A stretch of DNA of 48,286 nt, taken from NCBI GenBank assembly GCA_009889625.1, contig WTZU01000008.1, positions 1-48,286 of the forward strand, in the 5' to 3' direction. This DNA is from Candidatus Hikarchaeia archaeon HikBin5. Its GTDB lineage: Archaea; Halobacteriota; Halobacteria; Halobacteriales; Hikarchaeaceae. Position numbers and translations under genes: made by a program. Under the pieces are notes generated by a model. The model did no database searches. It was not told the DNA's origin and saw only the letters and a list, made by a program, of their open reading frames with translations. This document shows positions 34,910-43,635 of the stretch, piece after piece (the first letter of the stretch is position 1; each line of letters opens with the position of its first letter).

Positions 34910-35257
34910 TCAACGTCGCTTGATGTCGAAGCTTTTTCGTGCGGGTGGGGAGAGTTTTTGGAGTAGGTCCTTCATTTGTGATTCACTTATCTTATCACCC
35001 AACCTTCCGCTTTGTGCCAAGGCGATTATCTGTTGTTCTACTTGAGATGCGAAGTCAGGTTTACTCATTCTGACGGAATTTAATCGAGTCCTAGCCCCAT
35101 CTGTTAGAAATTGCCGCAAAATAGCCTGTTTCTGCATTTCTGCTTGCTGTATTGCTTGTTCTTGGGCCGCATCTTGTGCTGTTGCTTGTTGGCGCGCTTG
35201 GAGTTCTGCCATTCGCTGTTGCCGGATAGCATCGAGATCGCCATCATTGCCACTCAT
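34910..35257 (-). CDS. PDCD5-family DNA-binding protein
   Basis: A 115-residue helical protein of the archaeal PDCD5 family. [16 protein letters not shown] is the conserved N-terminal helix, followed by a Gln/Ala-rich helical stretch. [19 protein letters not shown] and the C-terminal [14 protein letters not shown] form the three-helix core. The family's role in archaea is unknown, with DNA or nascent-chain binding suggested. I start at 35257 ([10 protein letters not shown]). It follows rps19e by 73 bp on the same strand, the usual pairing in haloarchaea. Confidence 0.9.
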   Translation of the reverse strand: MSGNDGDLDAIRQQRMAELQARQQATAQDAAQEQAIQQAEMQKQAILRQFLTDGARTRLNSVRMSKPDFASQVEQQIIALAQSGRLGDKISESQMKDLLQKLSPPARKSFDIKRR

Positions 35258-35330
35258 ATAAATAGGATTCAACGCCACATAGCAAAACGATTGCGGAGAG
35301 TGATTTGAAAAATAAGATTACAAAAATTGT

Positions 35331-35789
35331 TTATATATATCGATTAAGATCGTCTCTATTGAGTTTCTTAAGGACCTCGCCGGCGGTTTTATCTAAGAGA
35401 CTCTGGCCTTGGGGGCTAATAACTCTGCCAACCGAATTGGGTGGTTTTTCCAATAATCCTGCAGTTTCTAGTTGTTGCAATATTGTTCGAATGATTTTTC
35501 CGCCTGCACTAGCGTGGTGAACAGGTCCTACTCGATAACGATTGGATCCTGCTTTTCCGCCCCCATACATGGTTGATAATCGATCGACTCCAACGGGGCC
35601 GTCGATAGAAATAGTTCGGAGGATACTAGCCGCCCTTACGAACCAGAAATCATCTTGTTCAGGAGGGAGTTCCCTATCAGGTCCGGATTTGGCGAACTCA
35701 GACCATTCAGGTGGTTCTATTTGGTTTGAAAGTTTCTCCGCAAGAGCGCTCAAGAACGCATCCACGGGAACGTCATAGTGAGTTACCAT
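35331..35789 (-). CDS. rps19e: Small-subunit ribosomal protein S19e (eS19)
   Basis: A 152-residue eS19 protein of the archaeal/eukaryotic 30S head. TVYDVPVDAFL-type N-terminus (here THYDVPVDAFLSALAEKL), DDFWFVRAASILRTI, and GVDRLSTMYGGGKAGSNRY are diagnostic, as is IIRTILQQLETAGLLEK near the end. Length matches. It is the first gene of the rps19e-PDCD5 pair and is divergent from thiL across 82 bp. Confidence 0.96.
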   Translation of the reverse strand: MVTHYDVPVDAFLSALAEKLSNQIEPPEWSEFAKSGPDRELPPEQDDFWFVRAASILRTISIDGPVGVDRLSTMYGGGKAGSNRYRVGPVHHASAGGKIIRTILQQLETAGLLEKPPNSVGRVISPQGQSLLDKTAGEVLKKLNRDDLNRYI

Positions 35790-35849
35790 TGGTGTAGAAG
35801 TTTCCTTCCTCGGTTTTTAAGTCCGTCGAAGTACTGTTCTCATACTGAA

Positions 35850-35879
35850 GGAGGATCAAGGGTGAAATTCAATGGATGA
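35850..35879 (+). promoter_or_regulatory. Shine-Dalgarno with a 5-codon GTG mini-ORF overlapping the thiL start
   Basis: GGAGG at 35850-35854 is 17 nt from the thiL ATG (35872) but 7 nt from GTG 35862. That GTG opens GTG-AAA-TTC-AAT-GGA-TGA, ending at 35879 just inside thiL. The spacing suits the mini-ORF better than thiL itself, like the arrangement before the SDR gene at 3922. Confidence 0.3.
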
Positions 35880-36750
35880 ACAAGATGCTCTCAGATTTAT
35901 AGAAAATGAAGTATCGTGGAGCGGAGATGATGCAGCAGTTATACAGAACTTATTAATCACTACAGATATGTTGCATGAAAAAACAGATTTTCCAAAAGGT
36001 ACGACGCATTATACTACGGGGTGGAGATCGGTAGGGGTTTCTCTTTCAGATATAGCAGCCATGGGAGGAAGTCCGATAGCAGTGGTTGCAGCATATTCTG
36101 CCCCTAATTTCAAAAGAGATGAGATAGGTGAATTTATCAGAGGGGCAAAGGAAATTTGTCGAGGTGTTGGAGCGGAGTACGTAGGGGGGGATCTAGATAC
36201 TTCTAATGAATTTAGCATAGTGACTACCGCAGTAGGGACATCTACCAGTCCAATATTTCGAGGGGGGGCAGAAATTGGAGAGGTGGTTTGTGTTACAGGG
36301 GATTTGGGCAGAAGTGCTACGGCAAAAAAGTTATTTGAGGTGGGGGAATCTGAAAAGGCAAATGAGATGTTTAGATTTGAACCTAGAATTTCGGATGGGA
36401 AAATAATAGCTAAGCATTCAACTTCTATGATGGATTCAAGTGACGGGCTTGTTAGGTCATTGTATGAAATGGGAAATGCGAGTAATTGTGGATTTAGCAT
36501 AAACTCAAATTTAATTCCGATAAATGAGACGCTCAGAGAAATGGTAGATGGAGATGCTCTTGGAATTGCGATGACGTATGGGGAAGATTTTGAACTAGTA
36601 TTTACAGCCGCGAAAGAAGAGATAGGAAAAATGAGAGACCATACCAAAACGGACATAACAATTATTGGAGAGGTTGTTGAAGAGAAAATAATGGTAGATG
36701 GGGAAGTGGTAAAAAATGAAGGATATACTCATGGAGGGGGCAAGATATGA
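35872..36750 (+). CDS. thiL: Thiamine-monophosphate kinase
   Basis: A 292-residue AIR synthase/PurM-fold kinase making thiamine diphosphate from the monophosphate. SGDDAAVI, LLITTDMLHEKTDFP and GWRSVGVSLSDIAAMGG form the N-terminal ATP/Mg site. VGGDLDTS, MMDSSDGLVRSL and YGEDFELVFT are further signature stretches. The N-terminus MDEQDALRFIE matches haloarchaeal ThiL. It converges on the M50 protease gene with a 7-bp gap. Other thiamine genes are not in the window. Confidence 0.95.
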   Translation: MDEQDALRFIENEVSWSGDDAAVIQNLLITTDMLHEKTDFPKGTTHYTTGWRSVGVSLSDIAAMGGSPIAVVAAYSAPNFKRDEIGEFIRGAKEICRGVGAEYVGGDLDTSNEFSIVTTAVGTSTSPIFRGGAEIGEVVCVTGDLGRSATAKKLFEVGESEKANEMFRFEPRISDGKIIAKHSTSMMDSSDGLVRSLYEMGNASNCGFSINSNLIPINETLREMVDGDALGIAMTYGEDFELVFTAAKEEIGKMRDHTKTDITIIGEVVEEKIMVDGEVVKNEGYTHGGGKI

Positions 36751-36757
36751 ATAGAAT

Positions 36758-37936
36758 TCATCCTAAGAACTGCAGAGGAATGGGAGTAAAACAGAGGAAT
36801 CCTATTATAAATATCAAAATGCCAAGGAGCTTTCTTTTTGTGTCGATTGGTGCATCCCTAATTGGACGGGCATACCCAGATTGAGCCAAAAATAGGGTTA
36901 AAATTCCCCAAAACAGCCACATCGAAACTGCACTCTCTACGTTAGCTGAAAAGATATTTTCTCCAAAGTAATATAGAAATGCAGCCAGCCCAAACAAAAG
37001 TCCGGGCACTATAGCGGAAATGGTTGCAGCTCGTTTCCCCATCAATCCCCGAAGTATGTGCCCCCCATCGAGTTGACCCACAGGAAGTAAATTAAGAAAT
37101 GTGACGAACATTCCAACCCAGCCACCAAAGACAACTGGATTGAACGCGAGAGAAGGGTCAGAATAACCTATTTTATGCGTCCCCATCAAAACTGCAAATG
37201 CATTTTCGGTGCCAGGCGATCCTACGGATATTGCAATTAATTTAAATAAGATAGGATAGCCAAATTCTACTTGGAATACACCTGGTTGGGATGGATCCAC
37301 CCAAGTTGGAATTGTAATAGGGGCAAGAGATAATCCAATTGCAGTTATGACAATAGTTGCTATAAGTCCAGCTATAGGCCCAGCAATTCCTATATCAAAA
37401 AGAGCAGTTCTAGTGGGAATATGACCTTTGATCCGGATGACTGCCCCTAACGTGCCGATGAAAGTTGGCATTGGTATAAAATAAGGCAAAGTTGCGTCTA
37501 CTTCGTAGTATTTACTTACAACATAGTGACCTAATTCATGGATCGCTAGGACCCCTATTACAGCTACAGCAAAAGGCCATGCTTGTAGAAGTGACAATGG
37601 GTTTGAGAGAGGATCGGGGATATAATACCACATAGATCCTGCGTAGAGGGTAGAGATAATAGTTGCAAAAAATAGCAATAGTTGCACCCAGGGAAATTCA
37701 GGAGAGGGGCTATGGATTGGTTTGGCGATGAGGACATATTCTCCGAGCTGTTGAGTTAGTTGTATTTCATATCCATACTCTCTAAAAATTGGCCATGTGA
37801 ATTCAATTACAGAATTGGGATGTTCAAGGGGTTCGCCATAATAGGCCACAGATCCATTTTCAAATCTGACTTCATAGACCTGGAAAACAGAAGAAAATGA
37901 GTCGATGGAGGGCCCAACAAAAGGAGGATTAGGCAT
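36758..37936 (-). CDS. Site-2 protease family (M50) membrane metalloprotease
   Basis: A 392-residue membrane protease. The zinc site HELGH is in AIHELGHYVVSKYYEVD (about residues 149-153), and the second motif is NLLPVGQLDGGHILRG (about 285-300), whose Asp is the third ligand. About 80 soluble residues precede the first helix, and there are roughly seven helices. No PDZ domain is seen. Members cleave transmembrane regulators, but the substrate is unknown. It sits between thiL and the DUF7123-like gene, as in haloarchaea as I recall. Confidence 0.9.
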   Translation of the reverse strand: MPNPPFVGPSIDSFSSVFQVYEVRFENGSVAYYGEPLEHPNSVIEFTWPIFREYGYEIQLTQQLGEYVLIAKPIHSPSPEFPWVQLLLFFATIISTLYAGSMWYYIPDPLSNPLSLLQAWPFAVAVIGVLAIHELGHYVVSKYYEVDATLPYFIPMPTFIGTLGAVIRIKGHIPTRTALFDIGIAGPIAGLIATIVITAIGLSLAPITIPTWVDPSQPGVFQVEFGYPILFKLIAISVGSPGTENAFAVLMGTHKIGYSDPSLAFNPVVFGGWVGMFVTFLNLLPVGQLDGGHILRGLMGKRAATISAIVPGLLFGLAAFLYYFGENIFSANVESAVSMWLFWGILTLFLAQSGYARPIRDAPIDTKRKLLGILIFIIGFLCFTPIPLQFLG

Positions 37937-38005
37937 CGAGCGTAGAATGGATATAGGAGAACATAAGCATTCTAATTGGAAAGGATAATTGAGGGGAAGA
38001 GAGAA

Positions 38006-38254
38006 TTATGCTTGAGCAGGTATTACACGCCAAGTTGTAGCACTGGTATACGCCCATTTTTCAAGTTGGAAATCATTGGTGGAATCAATCCTAATTTTAG
38101 CCAATAGCGCGCCTATTTCTTTAGGGGATAGGCCCACATCTGCTGCAATGAATTTGCTCTTGAAATAGAGATTTCCACTTTCTGCCCGGTTGCGGAGATA
38201 ATCTTTGAGTAACTCTGTTTTTGCTTCTGTTGTTAAAGAGGAATCTTGCTCCAT
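38006..38254 (-). CDS. DUF7123-like winged-helix protein (haloarchaeal family)
   Basis: An 82-residue protein. GNLYFKSKFIAADVGLSPKE followed by IGALLAKI, and the C-terminal WAYTSATTWRVIP, are near-identical in form to a small haloarchaeal family listed as DUF7123. The pattern suggests a winged helix-turn-helix, but no target is known. This family is a strong sign of haloarchaeal relatedness. A TATA box is positioned for a leaderless start. It precedes the M50 gene on the same strand. Confidence 0.88.
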   Translation of the reverse strand: MEQDSSLTTEAKTELLKDYLRNRAESGNLYFKSKFIAADVGLSPKEIGALLAKIRIDSTNDFQLEKWAYTSATTWRVIPAQA

Positions 38255-38277
38255 TGAGTAGGTAGAGGAGGGGAATT

Positions 38278-38289
38278 GGTATATATACT
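38278..38289 (-). promoter_or_regulatory. TATA box of the DUF7123-like gene
   Basis: On the minus strand AGTATATATACC is centred about 30 bp before the ATG at 38254, with no Shine-Dalgarno between. It is the clearest TATA box in the window. Confidence 0.6.
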
Positions 38290-38488
38290 AACGATCTCCC
38301 ATTCTTTTTTTGATTATTTTAGAAAAATGAATACTTTTTTGTTGTTTTCATAAAGTCCTTAAAATGCTTTATATCTTTCATAGAGCTCTAAAATAGATTA
38401 TTTCAAGTATCGATATATTGTATAAAAAGTCTGACGTTGTAAGACATTTGGCATATAAAAATTCATATTTTTTCCAAAAATCAACCCA
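38290..38488. other. AT-rich intergenic stretch with T-runs, no gene seen
   Basis: About 200 bp between the DUF7123-like promoter and the end of the MoaE gene. It has runs of six and seven Ts (about 38305-38311 and 38335-38340) and several TATA-like words (GCTTTATATC, CGATATATTG). A short open frame from 38418 runs antisense into moaE and is probably a shadow. No hairpin pair or conserved box stands out. It may hold the moaE terminator. Confidence 0.4.
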
Positions 38489-39280
38489 TTATGGGCGATC
38501 GTGTACCCAAAATGATCCATCGAGTTTTATTTCTTTTTTAAATATAGGGACTTCATCTTTGAGCCGGTTTATACCATCTTGGACTGCCTTGAAGGCTTCA
38601 CTTCTATGTGCGCCTAAAACGACTACAAAGACAACATTTTGTCCAGATTCAATATGTCCAATTTTATGATACATAATAACTTCAAAAATTCCATCCCTCT
38701 TGCGAAGATCAGAGCATATTTGTTCCATTCTATCTTCGGCGATTCCAGCATATTTCTCAAATTCAAGTCTTGTTGTGGGCGAATCGGAAGGGTGATCGAA
38801 CTCACGAACTCTCCCAGTGAAGGTTGCTATTGCCCCTGCCTCATTTGCTCTTGGAGAGGTGATCGCTTGATGGATAAGAGAATCTAGGGTTTCAAATGGT
38901 TCTGTCGTGTTTAATTTGAGAAATAGTTGATCTGTGTCGAGATTGTCGACAGAGGTCAATTCCATCAAAGAAGTGCCAGCATGAGAAGATCCTTTTATTG
39001 ATAAATAAGGCAAATTGGCATTTTCGAATCCGCTAATAATGGCGTAATCATGTGTTGTTGCTATCTTTTCAAAAAGGTGTGTAAGGGTTAACCCGCCCCC
39101 GGAAGCCGACCAATTGCCTTTTTCGTCTAATTGATAAGTGGAAAAAATTTGTTTTGGTGAATTCTCAATGGCCAAGGGAGAAATTATTGCTAACGACCCT
39201 TGAGTAGACAGGAAAGTAGCTACTTTGTCTACTAAAATCTGTAAATCGGATGGTGGAGCTGCAATGCCAATTAATCTCAT
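38489..39280 (-). CDS. moaE: MobB-like/MoaE fusion: molybdopterin synthase large subunit
   Basis: A 263-residue two-domain protein. The C-terminal half (about 125-263) is MoaE, which inserts sulfur into precursor Z to make molybdopterin: AGAIATFTGRVREFDH, YHKIGHIESGQNVVFVV, LGAHRSEAFKA and VPIFKKEIKLDGSFWV, with the catalytic Lys in FKKE. The N-terminal half resembles the MobB-type domain fused to MoaE in haloarchaea, but the P-loop is missing: the segment reads IAAPPSDLQILVDKV instead of a G-x-x-x-x-G-K-T loop. I start at 39280 (MRLIGI); a longer frame to 39370 would run into the pyrH promoter. No moaD or other moa gene is here. Confidence 0.88.
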   Translation of the reverse strand: MRLIGIAAPPSDLQILVDKVATFLSTQGSLAIISPLAIENSPKQIFSTYQLDEKGNWSASGGGLTLTHLFEKIATTHDYAIISGFENANLPYLSIKGSSHAGTSLMELTSVDNLDTDQLFLKLNTTEPFETLDSLIHQAITSPRANEAGAIATFTGRVREFDHPSDSPTTRLEFEKYAGIAEDRMEQICSDLRKRDGIFEVIMYHKIGHIESGQNVVFVVVLGAHRSEAFKAVQDGINRLKDEVPIFKKEIKLDGSFWVHDRP

Positions 39281-39355
39281 GCCCTTGGAAAGGCAAAGAA
39301 AGGGCTTGTATCCATCGACTATGGTACGGGAGATTGAATGCTTAGATAAAGGAAA

Positions 39356-39365
39356 GGATATATCC
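39356..39365 (+). promoter_or_regulatory. Palindromic TATA box of pyrH
   Basis: GGATATATCC is a perfect 10-bp palindrome centred 25-28 bp before the two candidate pyrH ATGs (39386, 39389), consistent with leaderless transcription. Symmetry means it could also fire the other way. Confidence 0.5.
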
Positions 39366-39385
39366 GTCAAGGGCTTTCAAATCGG

Positions 39386-40078
39386 ATGATGAGAATAGTA
39401 ATTTCAATTGGGGGGAGTGTTCTTGTTCCAGGGTTATCTAAAGACAGGATTGAAGAGTATGCGGGAGTGGTGGATCAAATCATAGAAAATGGACATTCGG
39501 TGGGAATAGTCGTAGGGGGCGGGAGAATTGCGAGAGATTATATTGAAATTGCAAGGGATTTTGGTTCTAATGAGAGTGAATTGGACCAGATGGGAATAGC
39601 AATTACACGTGTCAATTCCCAACTACTAATGTTAGGTATAAATCATAAATTTGGACAGTTACCACCTAAAGATTATGAATCTGCCAAACAGATACTTCAG
39701 CAAGAAGGAGTGGTGGTAATGGGGGGTGTTGCCCCGGGGCAAACGACAGATGCGGTTGGTGCAGCACTAGCAGAATATACTGATGCAGATCTGTTAATAT
39801 ATGCCACTAGTGTGGATGGGGTGTATGATGAAGACCCCAAATTGAATCCAAATGCGACTCGTTTTGATGAATTGACTCCGGGAGAATTGGTAGAGATTAT
39901 TTCTGGTATGGAAATGGTGGCAGGAAATCCGGCTCCAGTCGATCTGTTAGCTTCGAAACTTATTGAACGCTCAGGGATCAAAACAGTGGTAATTGATGGA
40001 TCCAATCCTACTAATGTTTTAAGTGCAGTCCTTGAGGGAGAATACAGTGGCACGGTGATTAATTCGGATGGTAAATAA
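39386..40078 (+). CDS. pyrH: UMP kinase (archaeal PyrH)
   Basis: A 230-residue amino-acid-kinase-fold enzyme phosphorylating UMP to UDP. ISIGGSVLVPGLS is the phosphate loop, VGIVVGGGRIARDYIEIA is the archaeal PyrH second motif, and TDADLLIYATSVDGVYDEDPKLNP is the nucleotide-site stretch. ATG 39386 or 39389 may be the start (MMRIV). It heads a probable run pyrH-lysS-M50 with gaps of 17 and 9 bp. Confidence 0.95.
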   Translation: MMRIVISIGGSVLVPGLSKDRIEEYAGVVDQIIENGHSVGIVVGGGRIARDYIEIARDFGSNESELDQMGIAITRVNSQLLMLGINHKFGQLPPKDYESAKQILQQEGVVVMGGVAPGQTTDAVGAALAEYTDADLLIYATSVDGVYDEDPKLNPNATRFDELTPGELVEIISGMEMVAGNPAPVDLLASKLIERSGIKTVVIDGSNPTNVLSAVLEGEYSGTVINSDGK

Positions 40079-40095
40079 TTATTTGATATTCAATT

Positions 40096-41748
40096 ATGAG
40101 TAAAGAGGCAGATCGAAGATTCTGGGCAGAAAAAATTTCGGATGAAATAGAAAATAGGAAACTGGAGGATCCGATAGTCATAAAGGGCGCAGTGTCCCCT
40201 TCTGGATCCCCGCATTTAGGTCATTTGAATGAAATTATGAGAGGGTATTATGTGGCAGAGGTGCTACGTGGGCGAGGATATAGTGTGAGGCAAATATTTA
40301 CGTCGGATGACAAAGATGCCCTAAGGAAAATTCCAAATATTCTGACTGATGAAAATTGGGATCTTGTAGGATTGGGAGATATAGATGCAAAGGTACTTGG
40401 TAAAAACCTAGGTGTCCCGTATTCAGAAATTCCAAATCCATTTAATAGTGAATATAAATCATATGGAGATCATTTTACAGCGTTATTAAAAGAAAGTGCA
40501 GAGATGGCAGGGGTCCCTATAGAATTCATTTCTACTACAGACATGTATAATGAAGGGGCATTTGATGAAACTGTGAGAGAGGCTTTACAAAACTTATCAA
40601 AAGTCCGTGAAATTCTTAGCAAATACCAAAGGAATGTGTCAGAAGATTATATTCCGTTCATACCCCAATGTGAAAAGTGTCGAAGATTGACAACTGGTGT
40701 AAAAAGAATAGATATGGAGTTGGAGGTAATAGAATATGAATGCGAAGGTTTTGCAGATGCAGAGGGATCACGAATGGGTGGTTGTGGGCACAGGGGAGTT
40801 GCTACATTTAGAGAAGGAAAACTTTCTTGGAGATTTGAGTGGCCTGCTGATTGGAAAGTATTAAAAATTGACTTCGAACCATTTGGGAAAGACCATGCAG
40901 AGGGTTCATGGCCGAGTGGTCAAGAAATTGCTAGAGAAATATTTGGAATAGAACCCCCAATTCCAATGGTATATGAATGGTTTACCATAGGTGGAAAGGC
41001 CCTTTCTTCTTCTAAAGGAAATATCGTTACAATTAGAGATCTGGTCGAACTAGTGGAACCAGAAATAGTGCGTTATTTTTTTGCCAAGAATCCGAATAAA
41101 CAAAGAGATCTCAATCTAGAGAAAATAGACATATTAGTGGATGAATTTGATGAATTTGAACGAGAATACTATGGCGAAAATAGTCAGAAGATATCACCAA
41201 ATGTGTCGATGAGTGCATATCCCATGGTAGTAAAAAATACCGTCGAAAAATGGGTAGGCGAGGGAGATCTAGGGGCATTTAAATCACGTCGAAGGATACC
41301 ATATAGGTTTGCTGCAGCATTAGGGATGAATGATGACAGAAACTTGCAAATTGAAATTGCAAATAGGAGGAAGATTATTGATAAAGATATGGAAGATTGG
41401 GTTACTTCTTTGGCTATTGGACGTGTGGAAAGGGGAAGACAATGGGCCGAAAATTATCAAAATGAATATAATTATCAGCTTTCAAGAAAAGTTCCAGAAA
41501 TAGAAATAGACGGGGAGATTGGACGGGCTTTGGAAGAGTTGGCTAGTTTTGTAGAAGAAGGCCATAATGAGGTTGAAATTCAAGAGGCAATTTATGAGAT
41601 TGCAAAAAATAATGAAATTGAAATAGGCCAATTCTTCGAGGTGAATTACAGATTATTGTTTGCTCAAGAGAGGGGACCACGGTTGGGACCATTACTAGCA
41701 GCTCTAGATCGGGAATTTGTAGTAATGCGTTTGCGGAGAGAGGGGTGA
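40096..41748 (+). CDS. lysS: Lysyl-tRNA synthetase, class I
   Basis: A 550-residue class I LysRS, the type found in most archaea and unrelated to the class II enzyme. The HIGH-type motif is in SPSGSPHLGHLNEI and the KMSKS-type motif is GKALSSSKGNIV. A zinc-binding pair CEKCRRL and a further Cys set (MGGCGH) lie between them, and a helical anticodon-binding domain fills the C-terminus. It follows pyrH by 17 bp and precedes the PDZ-M50 gene by 9 bp. Confidence 0.96.
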   Translation: MSKEADRRFWAEKISDEIENRKLEDPIVIKGAVSPSGSPHLGHLNEIMRGYYVAEVLRGRGYSVRQIFTSDDKDALRKIPNILTDENWDLVGLGDIDAKVLGKNLGVPYSEIPNPFNSEYKSYGDHFTALLKESAEMAGVPIEFISTTDMYNEGAFDETVREALQNLSKVREILSKYQRNVSEDYIPFIPQCEKCRRLTTGVKRIDMELEVIEYECEGFADAEGSRMGGCGHRGVATFREGKLSWRFEWPADWKVLKIDFEPFGKDHAEGSWPSGQEIAREIFGIEPPIPMVYEWFTIGGKALSSSKGNIVTIRDLVELVEPEIVRYFFAKNPNKQRDLNLEKIDILVDEFDEFEREYYGENSQKISPNVSMSAYPMVVKNTVEKWVGEGDLGAFKSRRRIPYRFAAALGMNDDRNLQIEIANRRKIIDKDMEDWVTSLAIGRVERGRQWAENYQNEYNYQLSRKVPEIEIDGEIGRALEELASFVEEGHNEVEIQEAIYEIAKNNEIEIGQFFEVNYRLLFAQERGPRLGPLLAALDREFVVMRLRREG

Positions 41749-41757
41749 ACAAGTTCT

Positions 41758-43545
41758 ATGGAATATTCAATTTGGACCATTTTATGGGGGGTTTTAATTT
41801 ATTCTATTTTAATAAGATGGTTGGAGCAGAAAGACATCATTCCAAAGTATATTAGATCACAAGGTCCGATACATACCATCCATACAGAGAAAGGTAGAAA
41901 GTTATTAGAAAAATTAGCAGCTGCAAAAGGTTTGTGGAGAGCGTGGGGGAACATAGGAGTGATTGTTGCTAGTTTGATGATGGTCGCCACATTCGTGTTA
42001 TTGATATCCTCTGCGTTTATGGTTATACAAAATCCAACTCCTACTGCGTTGAGCCAACCTAGGAATGTGCTCATAATCCCAGGTGTGAATGAATTTCTTC
42101 CGTGGAAAGTTGCTCTAGAGATATTTTTGGGACTGCTAATAGGGCTAGTCGTTCACGAAGGCGGACATGGAATAATGTGTAGAGTGGAGAAAATCAAAGT
42201 GAAAAGTATGGGGATTGCCCTATTTGCGGTTCTGCCAATAGGGGCATTTGTAGAACCTGATGAAAATAGTCGTAAGAGAGCAAGTCGGATAGGACAGATA
42301 AGAATGTTTTCAGGAGGAGTTGCAAATAATTTTTTAGTTGCCATAGTATGTTTTTTGTTACTATTTGGCCCAATTGCGGGAGGAATTGGGGTTGAGGAAG
42401 GGATAGCAGTTGGGGGCATATTGCCAGGGTCTCCGGCAGAACAAGCTGGCATTATAGAAGGTGACCGATTGATAGAAGTGGAGAAAGGAGAAAGGGCAGA
42501 ATCATGGTCAATTGAGAGAAAAAATTCTGATGAAGTTTTAAGGATAACTATGGATCGGGAGATTGGTATAATTGGCGTGGATGGAAATGGGCCATACAAA
42601 CACAGAGATTCGGTGACAGGGTATGGAAATGAGTTGTTAATTGAGGGAGAAAAAGTACAAACGATAAGTGGGTTAAAAGAATTAATTGGAGCCAATGACG
42701 TCGTGTTAGTTCAAATAGGAGATGAAGAGGCACAACACATTCCCATGGGGGCACTAGTGAATCTTGTGGAAGGGGGGCCATGGATGGAAGCAGATGAGAC
42801 TCAGTGGCCACCTTTCGGTCATATAGTGGTTACAGAGATTAATGGATTTAGGGTGATAGATAGCGAGGGCCTTACAGGTTTTTTAAGAGAGAGTACACCT
42901 GGAATGGTTGTGGAAATAAAATATTATGAATTTCTAGAAAGTGAAAATAGATGGGGGGAAGCGAAGCATAAAGTTCAACTAGGAAAGCGTCCAAATTCGG
43001 AAATCGGGTCGGGTTTTTTGGGAGTAATTTCATCTAGAGGAATAAGTGGAATTGAATTTGACGACATAGGAATAGTGGAATACCCAGCAGAAACGTACTT
43101 GCAAATTTTAGGAGGAGAGGATATAGAGACGCCGAATGGCGAACAAGTTTCTTTTGGTGCTAGATTGATGATTGCTTTGCAATTACCGATATTGGGTGCT
43201 ACTAGTGATAATATTTCGTTTAATTTTGCAGGTTTCACGGCAGATAATATTAATTTTTATTCAGTGGACAATTCGCTAGAAAATATAGATTGGATCGTGT
43301 TTAAATTGGCAAATATTCTTTTTTGGACGGGGTGGATAAATTTCAATTTGGGACTGTTTAATTGCATACCTACAGCTCCATTGGACGGAGGACATATTCT
43401 ACGGAAATATATAGAAATTGTGACCCATAGAATATCAAAGAAAGAAATTCCGCAAAGGGTTAATTTCGTGTGTAGAGGAATCAGTGGAATAATGGTTGTT
43501 TGCCTCTTTATTGCCATTTTTGGACCATCTATATTTTCAGGATGA
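41758..43545 (+). CDS. Site-2 protease family (M50) with PDZ-like domains
   Basis: A 595-residue membrane protease. The zinc site is HEGGH in VVHEGGHGIMCRVE (about residues 132-136), and the second motif is NCIPTAPLDGGHIL (about 538-551). Between them lies a soluble region of about 330 residues containing at least one PDZ-like unit (AVGGILPGSPAEQAGIIEGD, about 218-238) and probably another near 350-420 (ITEINGFRVIDSEGL). About six helices frame it. It is the larger, second M50 protein of the window. It follows lysS closely. Its substrate is unknown. Confidence 0.88.
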   Translation: MEYSIWTILWGVLIYSILIRWLEQKDIIPKYIRSQGPIHTIHTEKGRKLLEKLAAAKGLWRAWGNIGVIVASLMMVATFVLLISSAFMVIQNPTPTALSQPRNVLIIPGVNEFLPWKVALEIFLGLLIGLVVHEGGHGIMCRVEKIKVKSMGIALFAVLPIGAFVEPDENSRKRASRIGQIRMFSGGVANNFLVAIVCFLLLFGPIAGGIGVEEGIAVGGILPGSPAEQAGIIEGDRLIEVEKGERAESWSIERKNSDEVLRITMDREIGIIGVDGNGPYKHRDSVTGYGNELLIEGEKVQTISGLKELIGANDVVLVQIGDEEAQHIPMGALVNLVEGGPWMEADETQWPPFGHIVVTEINGFRVIDSEGLTGFLRESTPGMVVEIKYYEFLESENRWGEAKHKVQLGKRPNSEIGSGFLGVISSRGISGIEFDDIGIVEYPAETYLQILGGEDIETPNGEQVSFGARLMIALQLPILGATSDNISFNFAGFTADNINFYSVDNSLENIDWIVFKLANILFWTGWINFNLGLFNCIPTAPLDGGHILRKYIEIVTHRISKKEIPQRVNFVCRGISGIMVVCLFIAIFGPSIFSG

Positions 43546-43602
43546 AATTTAAAACACCAAGTGGATGAAATGGCGGAAAAAAGAGAAAGTGGTTAAAACA
43601 GA

Positions 43603-43615
43603 AATTTTATTTTAG
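43603..43615 (+). promoter_or_regulatory. TATA-like element of the ASST-like gene
   Basis: AATTTTATTTTAG is centred about 25-27 bp before ATG 43633/43636, again fitting a leaderless start. It is in the 90-bp gap after the PDZ-M50 gene, so the next gene has its own promoter. Confidence 0.4.
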
Positions 43616-43635
43616 TAGTTGAAGTACCTCGTATG

